Shown piece by piece: positions 34,093 to 45,509 of a stretch of DNA of 64,000 bases. This stretch comes from Ambrosia x helenae (lineage: Eukaryota; Streptophyta; Magnoliopsida; Asterales; Asteraceae): NCBI GenBank assembly GCA_030844895.1, contig CM061227.1:113319603-113383602 (forward strand), read 5' to 3'. The position numbers were made by a program, and so were the translations under genes. The stretch's first letter is position 1. Every line of letters begins with the position of its first letter. The notes beneath the pieces are model-generated. The model was given only the letters and a program-made list of their open reading frames with translations. It was not told the DNA's origin and did no database searches.

Positions 34093-35587
34093 ACGTAAAT
34101 GATGTCTACTATGGACCAATCTCATTGTCTCCTCAAGTCAACAACACCCAAACAAACTCTCTTCTCATGTGGCACCACATACTTGGACATCCATCGCTTC
34201 AAGTGTTCAAGTCTTTAATTTCTAGATTGGGACTTCGTTTTAATAAGGTGACCCATGAGTCTTTTCATTGTACTTCATGTTCCCTATATAAAAGCCACAA
34301 ACTACCTTTTGGAAAAAAAACTCTTTTGTTGCCAATCAACCTCTACAACTTCTCTACTCCGACGTTTGGGGTCCTGTAAAAACGTCAATCGATGGCTTTA
34401 AATACTATGTCATTTTCGTTGACTATTTTTCCAAATACATTTGGTTATACCCAATCAAACGAAAATCCGATGTCAAAATTCTTTTTCAACAATTTAAATC
34501 TCTTGTTGAAAATTTTTTCAAAACCAACATTGTTGCGTTGTTCACTAATAATGGGGGTGAATATGTGGGTCTTTCACCTTATCTTGCCTCTCAAGGTATC
34601 TCCCATTACACGACACCACCTCACACACCGGAACAAAACGGTATTGCCGAACGACGTCACCGACACGTTGTGGAAACCGGCCTCGCCTTACTCCACTACT
34701 CCCACTTACCACAACATTTTTGGTCCCATGCCTTTCAAACCGCAACCCACCTAATCAATCGTTTGCCTACACCCATCCTTAACAACAAATCTCCCTACGA
34801 TATGTTGTTCAAAACCGCTCCTACTAAATCCAAACTCAAACCGTTTGGTTCTCTTTCCTACCCATGGTTACGACCCTATGCTACTTCAAAACTCCACTCC
34901 CGTTCAACGGCATGCATATTTCTTGGGTACTCATCCTCCAAATCGGCATTCAAATGCTATGACCCTACTAGTCACAAACTGTACCACTCTCGCCACGTTG
35001 AATTTATCCCACATATTTTTCCATCACAAAACACCAACCCCCAACCCAGACACATGTCATTTGACTTCTTCCTATCCACATACCAATCGGCCCAATCAAC
35101 ATCCCCTCCTAACCAACCCAGTCCAGACCCAAACATCTTGCATTATCCAACCCCTACTCCACAACCCACATCACCTGAAGCCCAAACCCCTATCCCTCCA
35201 CAAACCCACGGCCCACCCCCTCTACCTCCTGCACACAGCTCACCCTCCCACACAATAGGTCCAAACAGCCCAACCTCACACACAACAGGCCCTACACCCC
35301 AGCCCACCGAGACACCCTCACCAACCGGCCCACCGACTCCACCTGATAGCACCACCTCTACCCCAACCGATTCCCACTCCACCAACCCCACCTCACCATT
35401 GTCTTCATCCAACACACCCAATGATCCCACGAACTCACCTCCATATAACCCTCAACCACCTCGTCGACAGCCAAAACCCAACTCAAAGTATTACAACCCC
35501 AACTTTGTCAACTCTACCACCATTCACCCTCTACCCATTTCTCTTGAACCATCCACTTATACTCAAGCCTTGAAAGATCCGGATTGA
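34080..35587 (+). pseudogene. Copia GAG-pre-integrase and integrase, frameshifted
   Basis: 34080-34320 gives WHHILGHPS and the CTSCSLYK zinc-binding segment before integrase. A frameshift occurs near the A8 run at 34314-34321. The core follows in the next frame: YSDVWGP (first catalytic Asp), then FTNNGGEY, where the second Asp of the family is Asn, then PEQNGIAERRHR (Glu). A Pro/Ser/Thr-rich hinge of about 150 residues (35095-35460) links it to the reverse transcriptase. The stop at 35585-35587 closes the frame. With the altered second acidic residue plus the frameshift, this integrase is inactive. Confidence 0.87.
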
Positions 35588-37080
35588 CGCCATGCTATGG
35601 ATCTTGAGTATAATGCTCTCCTTCATAACAACACTTGGGAACTTGTCCCTCACACAACCCAAACTCCCATTGGTTGCAAATGGGTATTCTGAATCAAACG
35701 CAAACCCGACGGCACGATTGACAAGTACAAAGCCTGTCTAGTTGCCAAAGGGTTTCACCAACAATATGGAAAAGACTAACATGAAACATTTAGTCCTGTT
35801 ACTAAACCCATTACCATTCGCACCGTTCTCTCCATTGCTCTTTCAAAAGGATGGTGTTTACGTCAACTAGACGTTAATAATGCGTTTCTTCATGGGACTC
35901 TTCACGAAGATGTCTTTATGGTGCAACCTCCCGGGTTTACCAATACGGAATTCCCACATCACATTTGCAAACTCAAAAAATCTCTATATGGACTTAAGCA
36001 AGCACCGCGTGCTTGGTACATCGAACTAACCAACTTTCTCACTCGTTTTGACTTTAAAAAATGCATTTCTGACCCCTCTCTCTTTGTATACAATCTCAAC
36101 AACATCACTTGCTACCTCCTTGTGTACGTTGACGACATTGTCCTCACCGGAAATCACAATCCATTTATGGATTCCTTTGTTCAAGCCCTAAGCAACCAAT
36201 TTTCTATCAAAGACTTAGGCCCTCTCCATCATTTTCTAGGAATTGAAGTCATTCCTACGCCTAATGGTCTATTTCTTTCCCAACATCGTCACATTCAAGA
36301 TATTCTTACCACCTTTAAAATGGATGGTGCAAAAGAGGTTCTCACTCCTTTAAGCACTTCCGACTCTCTTTCTTCCTTTGACTCCACTCCCCCAGTCGAT
36401 CCCACTCCCTACCGCCAACTTGTAGGCACTTTGCAATATCTTGCTTTCACACGTCCCGATATCTCCTTTGCCGTCAATAAATTATCTCAATTCATGCACT
36501 CACCTAAACAATCACACTGGCAAGCTCTCAAACGGGTACTCCGCTATTTGAAAGGAACGGTCCATTATGGGTTGTTTTTGAAACGCAATACTAACCTAAA
36601 CTTGCAGGCTTTTTCGGACTCGGACTGGGGCGGTATTAATGATGGGGGACGGTCCACTACAGCATATCTCATATATCTTGGGTCCAATATCATCTCTTGA
36701 AAATCTGCTAGACAAAAAACTGTCTCTAGATCATCTACCGAAGCAGAATACAAAGCACTCGCTAATGCTGCGGCTGAACTCTCATTGTTTAAAAATTTAC
36801 TTGGTGAACTCAGGCTCCCAATTAAGAGCACCCCATCACTTTACTGTGACAACACCGGAGCTACTTATGTATGTGCAAATCCTGTTTACCATTCCCGCAT
36901 GAAACACATCGCTCTGGACTATCACTTTGTGCGGGAACAAGTCAATTCCGGGCAACTCAAAGTTCTTCATGTCAGCTCCAAGGATCAACTCGCGGATGTA
37001 CTCACCAAACCGCTTGCACGTGCACCCTTCCTATATTTTCGGTCCAAGATTGGAGTCTCCAACGGATCCTCCATCTTGCG
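35588..37080 (+). pseudogene. Copia reverse transcriptase and RNase H, with stops
   Basis: The frame carries NTWELVP, IGCKWVF, QLDVNNAFLHG, LKKSLYGLKQAPRAW, the catalytic YVDDIVLTG, LGIEV, YRQLVGTLQYLAFTRPDI, then RNase H motifs SDSDWGG, SSTEAEY, LYCDNTGA and LADVLTKPL. In-frame stops at 35690-35692, 35776-35778 and 36698-36700 (besides the one ending the integrase frame) break it. The open part 35918-36700 is the longest piece. It once copied element RNA to DNA but cannot do so now. Confidence 0.9.
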
Positions 37081-37086
37081 GGGGCG

Positions 37087-37353
37087 TATAAAGAATGTAT
37101 CATCACCATAAAAGCATTGACCATCATCTTAAAGATATTGACCAAGACTTGACCAAGACTTTGTCCAAGACTTGACCAAGACTTTGCATAATCTTAGCTT
37201 AGTCAATTATAATTGTAATTATGTAATTAAGTGTATCCCTTAGTATTAGCCTTTTCCTTATTGTAAATCCTCTATATAAGAGTCTTGTAATTCTCCATTA
37301 AAATATACAACTTTCATAATACAAAAACACACAACATTGTTCATTACTTTATA
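37087..37353 (+). repeat. 3' LTR of the copia element
   Basis: 267 bp, same length as the 5' LTR. The differences I see are C for T in the GACCAAGACTTGACC region and A for G in CTCCATTAAAATA. Low divergence points to a fairly recent insertion compared with the many coding lesions. Confidence 0.9.
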
Positions 37354-37375
37354 CCAAGTAAATCTTTGTGGTCAT

Positions 37376-38504
37376 CAGGGGCGGATCTAGGCTATGGCGG
37401 GCGGGTTCCCGGGAACCCAGTCGGTTTGTAATTTTTAGTGTTAATGTATATAGAAAAAAAAAGGAACCCATAAGAAAATTATCCTAGGAACCCATTAATA
37501 AAAGATGCAGCTGGCTTATTGGTAAAGTCCCTACATCAACATACACAACGTTCCAGTTTCGAGTCCCGTTTCACGCGTTTTATTTTTAGCTTTTCAGCTT
37601 TTTTTTTTATTTCAAAACTAGGGTAAAACAAAAAAACCCTCTACACCACCCTTCCAAACAATACACACACAAATGTCTGTACAACATATCCCGCCTCCCT
37701 CTGAGCTCCACCTCCGCCGACCGCCGACTCATTTCTATTACATCTTCGGAACTCGAGACCTCTGCTCCTCCTCCTTCGGACCTCCGCCGCCCTCCGCCTC
37801 GTTTCTATTACATCTTTTCATAACCGTAATATATTTTTTATATCGATTCATTTTCTCCAAGATGAAGTGGCCTAGATCTAATCGTATAATCTACTCTACA
37901 GATCGTCTTCTGGAATGGTAAGTTGAATCATCTATTATTTTGTTGCTTATTCATAATTATTAATCATAGTCCTTATTTATTTTGGAACCAAGAATGGAGT
38001 GATAATCTTGTATAATTTTAGATATTTCTAGTTAAAATGGGAACAATTACTAAACTGTTGATAGGTAACGAGAAGGACGATCTGCACCCTCTTTTGGTTG
38101 CTGCACACTTTCCAAAGTGTAACAAGAAAGAACTTGTTGATAAGAGCTATTACTCTGTTTGTGGGGTTTTCGTTTTATTTTGTTGTGTGTTGGTTTCTTG
38201 TTTTTTGTTTAAGTTTAGTTATGAAATATCTGTATGATTTTGTGCTATTATTCATACATATTAGGCATTTAGGTAACTAAAGATTTAGGAATAAATTAGA
38301 CAAGATGATTTAATCAATTGAAACTGAAAGTGTGAATTTAGTCTGTTTTATGGTTGAATAATTTTAGGGATGTTAAATTTTAACATGTTTAAACCTGAAC
38401 CGACCTGAATCCCTGTACTGACCCGAACCGTCAAACCGACCCGAACCCTTGTACCAAGCCGAAAAAAGGAACCCAGTGAAAAAAAATTTCTGGATCCGCC
38501 ACTG
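37376..38504. mobile_element. hAT-type element, non-autonomous (1129 bp)
   Basis: Ends CAGGGGCGGATCTAG (left) and, on the minus strand, CAGTGGCGGATCCAG (right) are flanked by GTGGTCAT (37368-37375) and ATGGTCAT (38505-38512), an 8-bp duplication with one mismatch. The subterminal GGGAACCCAG occurs on both sides. Inside are a tRNA-like box-B stretch (GTTTCGAGTCCC near 37556) and two short frames, 37673-37921 and 38037-38237 (+), which I do not recognise. They could be leftovers of a transposase gene's first exons. Confidence 0.75.
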
Positions 38505-38512
38505 ATGGTCAT

Positions 38513-41411
38513 ACCCTAGTAGTGTGATACCACATGCTATAGATGATTAAATCTAGAAAGAAATTAATGTGCATTATATTAGACGAAAGATGAATTTTGC
38601 TTTCGTAAATTTGCATACCATATTAGCTGCACCCCTCTACCTCCTAGTCCAGCCTCAATGTCTACCTGCAATTATATGTTATGTTTGTATGTAAAGAATC
38701 ATAATAACAAATTGACGATCATATTTAATTTTTGTATGTGGTTATGGGGATCAAAATTTTAATTCTGTTGCATAAAAAATGGTCACGTACTTGCAAAAAA
38801 TTTTAAAGCAAGCAAAGGAAGGAAGTGGAATAATTTTTTATTGGCAATTCATCACTGCGCTTTGCTTGCAATCCTACATACAGAAACATGAACAAATAAA
38901 AATTAATTAACCAATCATGAGAATGGAAAACAAAAATGCTATTTTAGTTTCTCAAAACCTACCAATAAAGTTTCTGATTATAACTACACCACCAAAAAAA
39001 TAACTATTTTATAACTTTCTGGTAAATTGGTTGAGCATTTGCATAAATATTTGGTTCAAGAAGACATTTATATAAAAAATAAAGTATACACTTATAACTT
39101 GCTTGTGGGCACCGGGCACAGTTAGGAATTAACTTTTATATATTTGAATACGTAATAGTAGACTTTCAAACCGTTTACAAGCACAACCCATTTGAATTAT
39201 ACTTTTAGTTAAACCTAGCTAACCCATTAGATACCAAACAACCTAAATCGACCCATTCATATAATATTTAAACTAGAGCAATGAATACAAAATTCATCGA
39301 TATTTCTTGTGGGTATCTGATGATACAGATATCAGCATTGATTGTACATGTATATGCACATAAAAACCACGTTTGACTTTTGTTGGTCAACACCAACAAA
39401 AACCATCAAGATTTTTGGCCGGTGTCTACTGACACAAATATAGGCATTGTAAGTACATAAAGTTTGATTTTGTTTCGTCAATGTAAAGAAAACCCAATAA
39501 GATTATGGTGGGTACCTCACAATACAGCCATCAGTGAAGAAGTAGAGTGGCGCATAGGGCGTGAATGTCATTTGCTTTAAAAATGATATGCATCCTATCT
39601 GCAACAAATCATGGTCAACAAATGTCAAAAGTTAATTTAAAAAAACACAATCATGTATTATATTAAACCTAGCAATATACTTGGGTAAGGTCGAAACAGG
39701 TGGATTTAAAAAAAAGTATAGATTTTGATCTGGTCAAAATGGGTCTTGACAAGAAATGAAAGACCGTGATTGAGGTTGCTTGTTGCGGCAATGTCGACCT
39801 GTAGTGGCATCGATTGGGAGCACCCTTGTCCCTGGATTCTTCATTGTTCCTTTGAATAACGAACAAGTTCAAAAAACCAACGAAGAGGTGCATATTATTG
39901 TAAAATCCTAACCTATGCGTTGCATCTTTTATGGAACTGTCGTCTATTTCGGTGGCATCCTCCGAAAAGGGACATATATTACCACATAACTGCTACACTC
40001 ATAAATCACCGAATAATTACAATGGGAATCATAAAAGGCCGAATTTTCCACCATGAGACCGCGACTTTAATTTGGTAGAATTGGCCGGCAATCCCAAATA
40101 AAAACATCTATACCATATTATGTATACCCTATTACAATTACTGATTGAAGAAAAAGATCGCTCATTCAATTCATTTTTTGGTCTGCAATTATTATATGTA
40201 CATAAAAATTGAGAGTGTATATTCCTCTTTGGTCTTGATCTGATTTTGAAGATTAATATGAAGATTGGTTCGTTTGAATTGGAAAATCGCATTGTTCTTA
40301 TCAACGGAATTCATCGATTCGATAATATTGTTTAAAATCAAATCGGTGTTTTGTGGAAACAAAAAAAAGTTCATATTTCGTTTAATCATAAAACATCAAA
40401 AGAAAAACTTTCGAACCTATCAAAATCAATATTTTGTCGGAATGAAAATCACCAAAAGCCTTGCAGAAAAAGAGTCTGAGCGGTGTTTTGAATTTATCAC
40501 AAGTCAAAAGAATAAAGTCAAATATCACAGGAAAAAACATGGTGTTATGAGTGCTTAATTTTTCTTTTATTAAAATAGTAATTTTAATACTTCTAATTTC
40601 AAAAGAAACAACCAAACAAATAAAGCCACAAAAAGAAAAGAAATAGTTTACTTAAAAAATAGTTTATTTAATCATATTTCTTAAACTATGTAAGACGCTG
40701 AAATTGAAGATTTTTGTTGTTGAATTAGGTTTTACCTGGACAATTTGTTTTGTTATCATGTCTATAAATGCAAAACTTTATTTATATTTGACTATTTGAC
40801 ATTATTCTTTTTATTTGATTGGGTTTTGCTGATTTTGAATAAAAAGAAAATTAGTTTTCTGTTAACTGAGGTTGGTTGATTTTTCTTTTGGATTATTTTA
40901 AAATATGCAAAAGATGTAATTTGTATATTGTGACCAAGACAAGTTGAAACTTAAAAAAAATATAACATCATTTTCAGTACAAAGTTAGGAGCTCAGAATT
41001 TAGGTCATTCCCTAAAAACTTTGTCTTTTGAAGTGGAATGCTTTAGGTGTGTTGGTGTAGGTTAGGGATAATGCAAAAAAAAGATAAAAATAAAATAAAA
41101 ACAAAAAGGAAAGATGGTTTGAATAAAATTAAGAATGTTTGCACTCATCTAAAGATACTAAAACATTTATAATCAAGATCCCGTCGTAACACGCGGACAA
41201 GCGCAACTCATTTTTGACAAATGGTCTTCCATTTATTTTGTCACAACTCAAAAGAATTCTCGACGAAATCTAACCCTACTACATATATGTAGCCCATGAT
41301 TAAACTTAAAATCCATTAAAACAACCTATTTATTTTTAGCTCATTTGTCGTCATATGTTGTTTATGTATATGCACAGTGTGGGGGCGTGAAAGGTTATGG
41401 CAAATGAATTT
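38513..41411. other. Long stretch without recognisable gene
   Basis: Between about 39290 and 39540 three loosely similar ~100-bp units recur (GTGGGTATCTGATGATACAG, CCGGTGTCTACTGACACAAA, GGTGGGTACCTCACAATACA). Frames at 39669-39893 (-), 40029-40304 (-) and 40265-40558 (+) have no recognised domain and no gene-like context. The rest is AT-rich. Confidence 0.5.
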
Positions 41412-41420
41412 TTGAAAGTA

Positions 41421-41697
41421 GAGTTCATTGCCAATTTAGTCTTTGAGGTTTGTCAAAAATTGCCACTTTCATCTAAATCTTTTTATTTGGTCAATTTAGT
41501 CCCTGTGGTTTCATTTTTTTGTCATTTTAGTCCCTGTGGACTAACAAGATTTGGATGAAAGTGACAATTTTTGACAAACCTCAGGGACTAAAATGACAAA
41601 AAAATGAAACCACAGGGACTAAATTGACCAAATAAAAAGATTTAGATGAAAGTGACAATTTTTGACAAACCTCAGGGACTAAATTGGCAATTAACTC
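41421..41697. mobile_element. Foldback MULE MITE (277 bp)
   Basis: A perfect 9-bp duplication TTGAAAGTA (41412-41420 and 41698-41706) flanks GAGTTCATTGCCAATTTAGT on the left and its inverted counterpart ending TTGGCAATTAACTC on the right. The element is nearly all inverted repeat: TTTAGTCCCTGTGGTTTCAT and AGGGACTAAA words alternate in both directions. 9-bp duplications are typical of Mutator-type transposition. No coding capacity. Confidence 0.9.
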
Positions 41698-41885
41698 TTG
41701 AAAGTATTTACCAAAATTGGGTGAACTCTTTGTTAAAAAAAATTAATTATAGGAATTCTCCGCTTGATTATTGACGATTTTTCAGCCAAAAAAAAGAGTA
41801 GAACAAACGCATCATCAATACAAAGCTATAAGACTACTAAAAATATCGTTGTGTTTATTTTGTTGAAATATTAAGGACTCAATAT

Positions 41886-42198
41886 GTGCAAACACTTATA
41901 GGCTAGTTGGTTGAGGGCTTAAACTTTCTTATGGGAGGCTTGGGTTCAATTCCCACTAGCTATATTTAGAGGACATTGGTGGAGGGGAAATGAGGGATGA
42001 CCCAGCCATTGACTTGGGTTCGAGTCCTGATCCCGACCGGTTTTACTGATTATTTCACTGTCGTGCCTTCGGACGGGTGAGTGGTCGGGTTTTCCCGGGA
42101 ATTGGTGTCAATTAGTGGTCCGGGTACTCTCGAGTACCTGATTCGTCAAAAGGGTGCCCGAGAATGCTCGGAAATTGATTCGTTGGCCGTTCAAAAAA
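41886..42198 (+). mobile_element. tRNA-derived SINE with 16-bp TSD
   Basis: The 16-bp duplication ATTAAGGACTCAATAT is perfect (41870-41885 and 42199-42214). The head has box A GGCTAGTTGGTTGAG (41901-41915) and box B GGGTTCAATTCC (41942-41953). The body contains TCGTGCCTTCGGACGGG and the tail is GGCCGTTCAAAAAAA. Mobilisation needs LINE reverse transcriptase in trans. Same family as 27729-28036. Confidence 0.88.
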
Positions 42199-42476
42199 AT
42201 TAAGGACTCAATATTAAATGTGAGAATATATTTATTTCTAGATAAAAACAAGAAATGAAATGTAAGTACAAGATTGGTGATTGTGAAATAACAAAAATAT
42301 ATGGTGGTTAAATGGGTTAACTAAAAAAATACAATTCATCTTAAAAAAAGCTAAGTATACGATATCTTGTCATGTACTTTAACTTCCACTACATATTATT
42401 TGTTTCCAAGTTAGAATATATTAAGGCACTACACATATAACCAACCACTATTCATGAAATTTCATTTTTAGCAAAA

Positions 42477-42672
42477 CTGCTCAAAGTCTGGGAGAAGTTT
42501 TTAAGTTGTCCTCCCGTCAGAAAGCGGTGATTGAATGCCTAAAGGGTCCTCATGCTCAGGATTTTTTGACCGTTATCCCGATTGAGGGTTTGGGTCAATG
42601 AATGTCCGTAGTGGAGTACAAGGCTATACTCAAGTACCGGTTGATGATCCCTATGTATCCGGAAGATGAAAC
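42477..42672 (+). pseudogene. Restriction-like-endonuclease retroelement, segment upstream of the gypsy insertion
   Basis: The + strand reads SLGEVFKLSSRQKAVIECL, then KGPHAQDFLTVIPIEGLGQ, a TGA stop at about 42598-42600, then MSVVEYKAILKYRLMIP and YPEDE, ending at the GAAAC target of the gypsy element. The reading frame continues into the segment at 53342 across the insertion. I do not recognise a domain in this part alone. By position it lies between a reverse transcriptase and a C-terminal CCHC knuckle. No reverse transcriptase remains upstream (the preceding DNA is AT-rich), so the copy was truncated at its 5' end. Confidence 0.6.
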
Positions 42673-45346
42673 TGTCACACCCTCAAAATCCACTTGCGGA
42701 GTTTTACCGCGAGGCGCATGACAAACCAGGATCCAAACCAACGATCACAATAAACAAGTCTAAAATGAACATAATGCAATTTCAAAACAATGTTTAAAAT
42801 CCCCGTTTACAGCGGAAGCTTATTCAAAACAATATTCAATAGTAAACCAATGTTCAACGTTTGTAAAACCATGCAACCCTAACTAGACGCCGTGCAGACG
42901 CGTGCGCCCTAGTCCAGTCGTGCTACCTTAGCGACCTGAGAAAACATGTAAGAGAATACGTCAGCACAAAAATGCTGGTGAGTTTACAGGTTTTGTAATC
43001 CAAGTACCAAGTCAACCTGTCCATACTATAACAAATCGAAAACTAGTGTACGCTAGCCAGGCGTATGTTTTGTTACTACCACGATTGGAAAACCATTACT
43101 AACTCGTAAACCAAATGTGTGCCCGATGTAGTAAACCTGTTGTTCCTGTTGTTCCTGTATGAGACAATATGCACCCGCCGACCCTCCAAGTCGACGAGCG
43201 GGGTTGGTCACTCCCAATAGCGCTATTCACATTTCCCCGTTGTGCAAACCCGCACATTCATGGTTCCCCCCGGGACTTCCAAAGATCGTGTAGTACACAA
43301 TAGAAACCCATAGTAGGACAGTAGTTACCAAATAATCGTTTTAACACATGTTTTCTCCCCCGAAAATGTGAAACCAGTTTAAAAGAGGGGCCGTAAACTC
43401 ACCTTAAGTTGCGTTACTTCGTAATACGAATAACTCAGCAGCTATGCTAGTCCCGTAAAGCGGCGACCTAACATATGACAGTTACAAGCACTTAGACTAA
43501 TAACCCGCAGGTTAGTTAGTCCCTAGATGTCCAGACCATAACCAAGTTCGTTTGAAAACACCGTGACTGTTTAACTAACCCAAAGTACAAGACTCGACAT
43601 CCCATTGGTGACCCGAGACTCCCCGTGTTATGTTTACGCTCTCAAACATACAATCATGCAATCACACTTAACATACGTTAACGCACAACAAGTTATAGCA
43701 CATAGCTCACGTATCACATAATTACATCCAAACATATGTTACCAAGTTATTAGATATGTTACGGGGTTCCTAGCATGTTCCTACAGGTCAAATCGGGTCT
43801 CGGAATGTTAATTTACACTTACAGCAGCAGTACACGCGATTAGGAAAAGTCAACTAGCATTTAGGTTGGTCAACTGGCATTTAGGAAGGCTAATCGCCTC
43901 TATTATAGGCGATTAGGGCTATACCACATGTAATTACTAGCATTTAGGGCTATACCACATGTAATTACTAGCAATTAGGGCTATACCACATGTATCTACT
44001 AGCAATTAGCTCATAAGACATGTATCTACTAGCAATTAGCTCATAAGACATGTATCTAATAGCAATTAGCCCCTACTCGCATGAAACATAGGCGATTAGC
44101 CTCGTAATCGCCCCTAACATAGGCGATTAGGGTTGCTAATCGCCAGTAACCCAGCTGTTCCAGTTTTTCGCGCGTTTAACGCTCCAAATCAGATCCAGAA
44201 CGTGTGTAACCATCCAATATCATCCCAACAACTATTCTAAACATGTTTAAACTAAAATCCTTCGTTTTGCCTCGTATTATCAGCCCTGCATGCACCCATG
44301 TAGTCCAAACACCATACACATAGCACGAATCATCACCTTAACATGCGCAACTATAACCTTAATGAACAATTACTCAGATTTTATTATCATGACATCAATA
44401 TTATTCTGAAACTAACTTAATAACATGTTAATCACTCATCTTGAATCATAAAAACCCTAGATATTAATCATAAACACACATAACACATGCATGATTGTTA
44501 GAATCTGTTTAACAACACTTATTAACGATTTTCAGAAAGCTTTTTCGTTTTAGAACAGGTCTGGACCATTAGGGATTGAATAAAAACGTTTATAAAGATT
44601 GCATGGATGGAAACCAAACCTTAGATTTGTGAAAGAATGATGAATTAAGCTTGAAGCCTTGTGTTTTGATCAAAAATCGCGTTCCAGAGGTTGTGTGTGT
44701 GTTGGGGCGGGTTATGGGACGACTAGGGTTTGTATTATGAAGTTTAGGAGGTCAAGCATTGTATTTATAGTCGTTTTTAGTCGTCCAGCCCGTAACTAGC
44801 GATTGTGCAGACTTACACGCGATTAGGGGTCCTAATCGCATGTAACTTCATGCATTTGGGCCTAATCGCCACTTAGGTCATGCATTTAGCTCCCCAATCG
44901 CCCCAAATGAAGCCTACTCGCCTCCCCTATAGGCGATTGGGCTTCCCTAATCGCCTATAGGGGCTGGTTCCGTGTGTTTTGCGCGTTAAACCCCGTTTTA
45001 ACATATGTTAACACATATTCACATACCGACAAGTCACATAATGATTGTAAACACATAACACTTGCAATTACATATATTCACACTCGTTCACCAATTCCCG
45101 GGACTCGAGACTTGTATGTTCCGTATGACCTGACGATCCTACAAATCGTCACCATTTGTACACTTGGTTAAGGACTGACATCTAACGAACCTCTAGACCA
45201 ACATCCAATGATCTTCTAGACTAAACCGATAGTTCCCGAACCATAACCCGACTTAACTGACCCAGTTAAGTGCAATATACGCGTGACTCGCTAAGGTAGA
45301 CTTTCATCTAGACAACGTTGTTAACCAGAATTTGCCGGGTGTCACA
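42673..45346 (-). repeat. 3' LTR of the gypsy element
   Basis: 2674 bp, TGTGACACCCGGCAAATTCT start (minus strand) and GAGGGTGTGACA end. Relative to the 5' copy it has an additional terminal stretch of about 32 bp (42673-42704). A tandem repeat of about 33 bp (ACCACATGTAATTACTAGCA with ATTAGGGCTAT; 43910-44085) and many GCGATTAG/CTAATCGC words characterise it. A TATAAATAC box on the minus strand (44761-44769) should lie at the U3/R boundary. Confidence 0.92.
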
Positions 45347-45348
45347 TC

Positions 45349-45490
45349 ATCCCCACGTTAAAAGAATTTTCGTCCCGAAAATTGCACAAGTACCAAAAGG
45401 AATAACGAAGGAAACAACAAAAGATAGAAACCAAAAATAGAAACCAAAAAGAGAGATTTACCCGCGTTGTCACATCATCCCCACGTTAAA
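45349..45490 (-). other. Polypurine tract, present twice
   Basis: CTTTTAACGTGGGGATGATG on the minus strand abuts the 3' LTR (about 45345-45366). The same segment with the first bases of the LTR recurs at about 45466-45490, about 126 bp away, just downstream of the gag-pol stop. The purine-rich AACGTGGGGATGA would prime plus-strand synthesis. Confidence 0.65.
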
Positions 45491-45509
45491 AGGAATCTCG
45501 CCCCGAGAT

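Larger units (their letters stand above)
33158..37353 (+). mobile_element. Ty1/copia LTR retrotransposon, defective
   Basis: Two 267-bp LTRs (33158-33424 and 37087-37353) differ at two positions seen by eye. Next to the 5' LTR is a TGGTATCAAGAGCC primer-binding site for initiator tRNA-Met, and before the 3' LTR a GCGGGGGCG polypurine tract. Order: gag remnant, protease, integrase, reverse transcriptase, RNase H, i.e. the copia order. The LTRs begin TATAAAG and end CTTTATA instead of TG...CA. The 5-bp flanks CATAC and CCAAG do not match, so no target duplication is visible. Coding lesions: missing gag N-terminus, a frameshift and at least four stops. Confidence 0.92.

Noticed and set aside
41902..42160. 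CRISPR-like or phage-like array
   Set aside because: The repeated words are SINE body and MULE foldback sequence; no regular repeat-spacer pattern exists anywhere in the window.
44974..45171. 65-codon frame identical to one at 52969-53166
   Set aside because: It is duplicated only because it lies in the two gypsy LTRs; no protein features.
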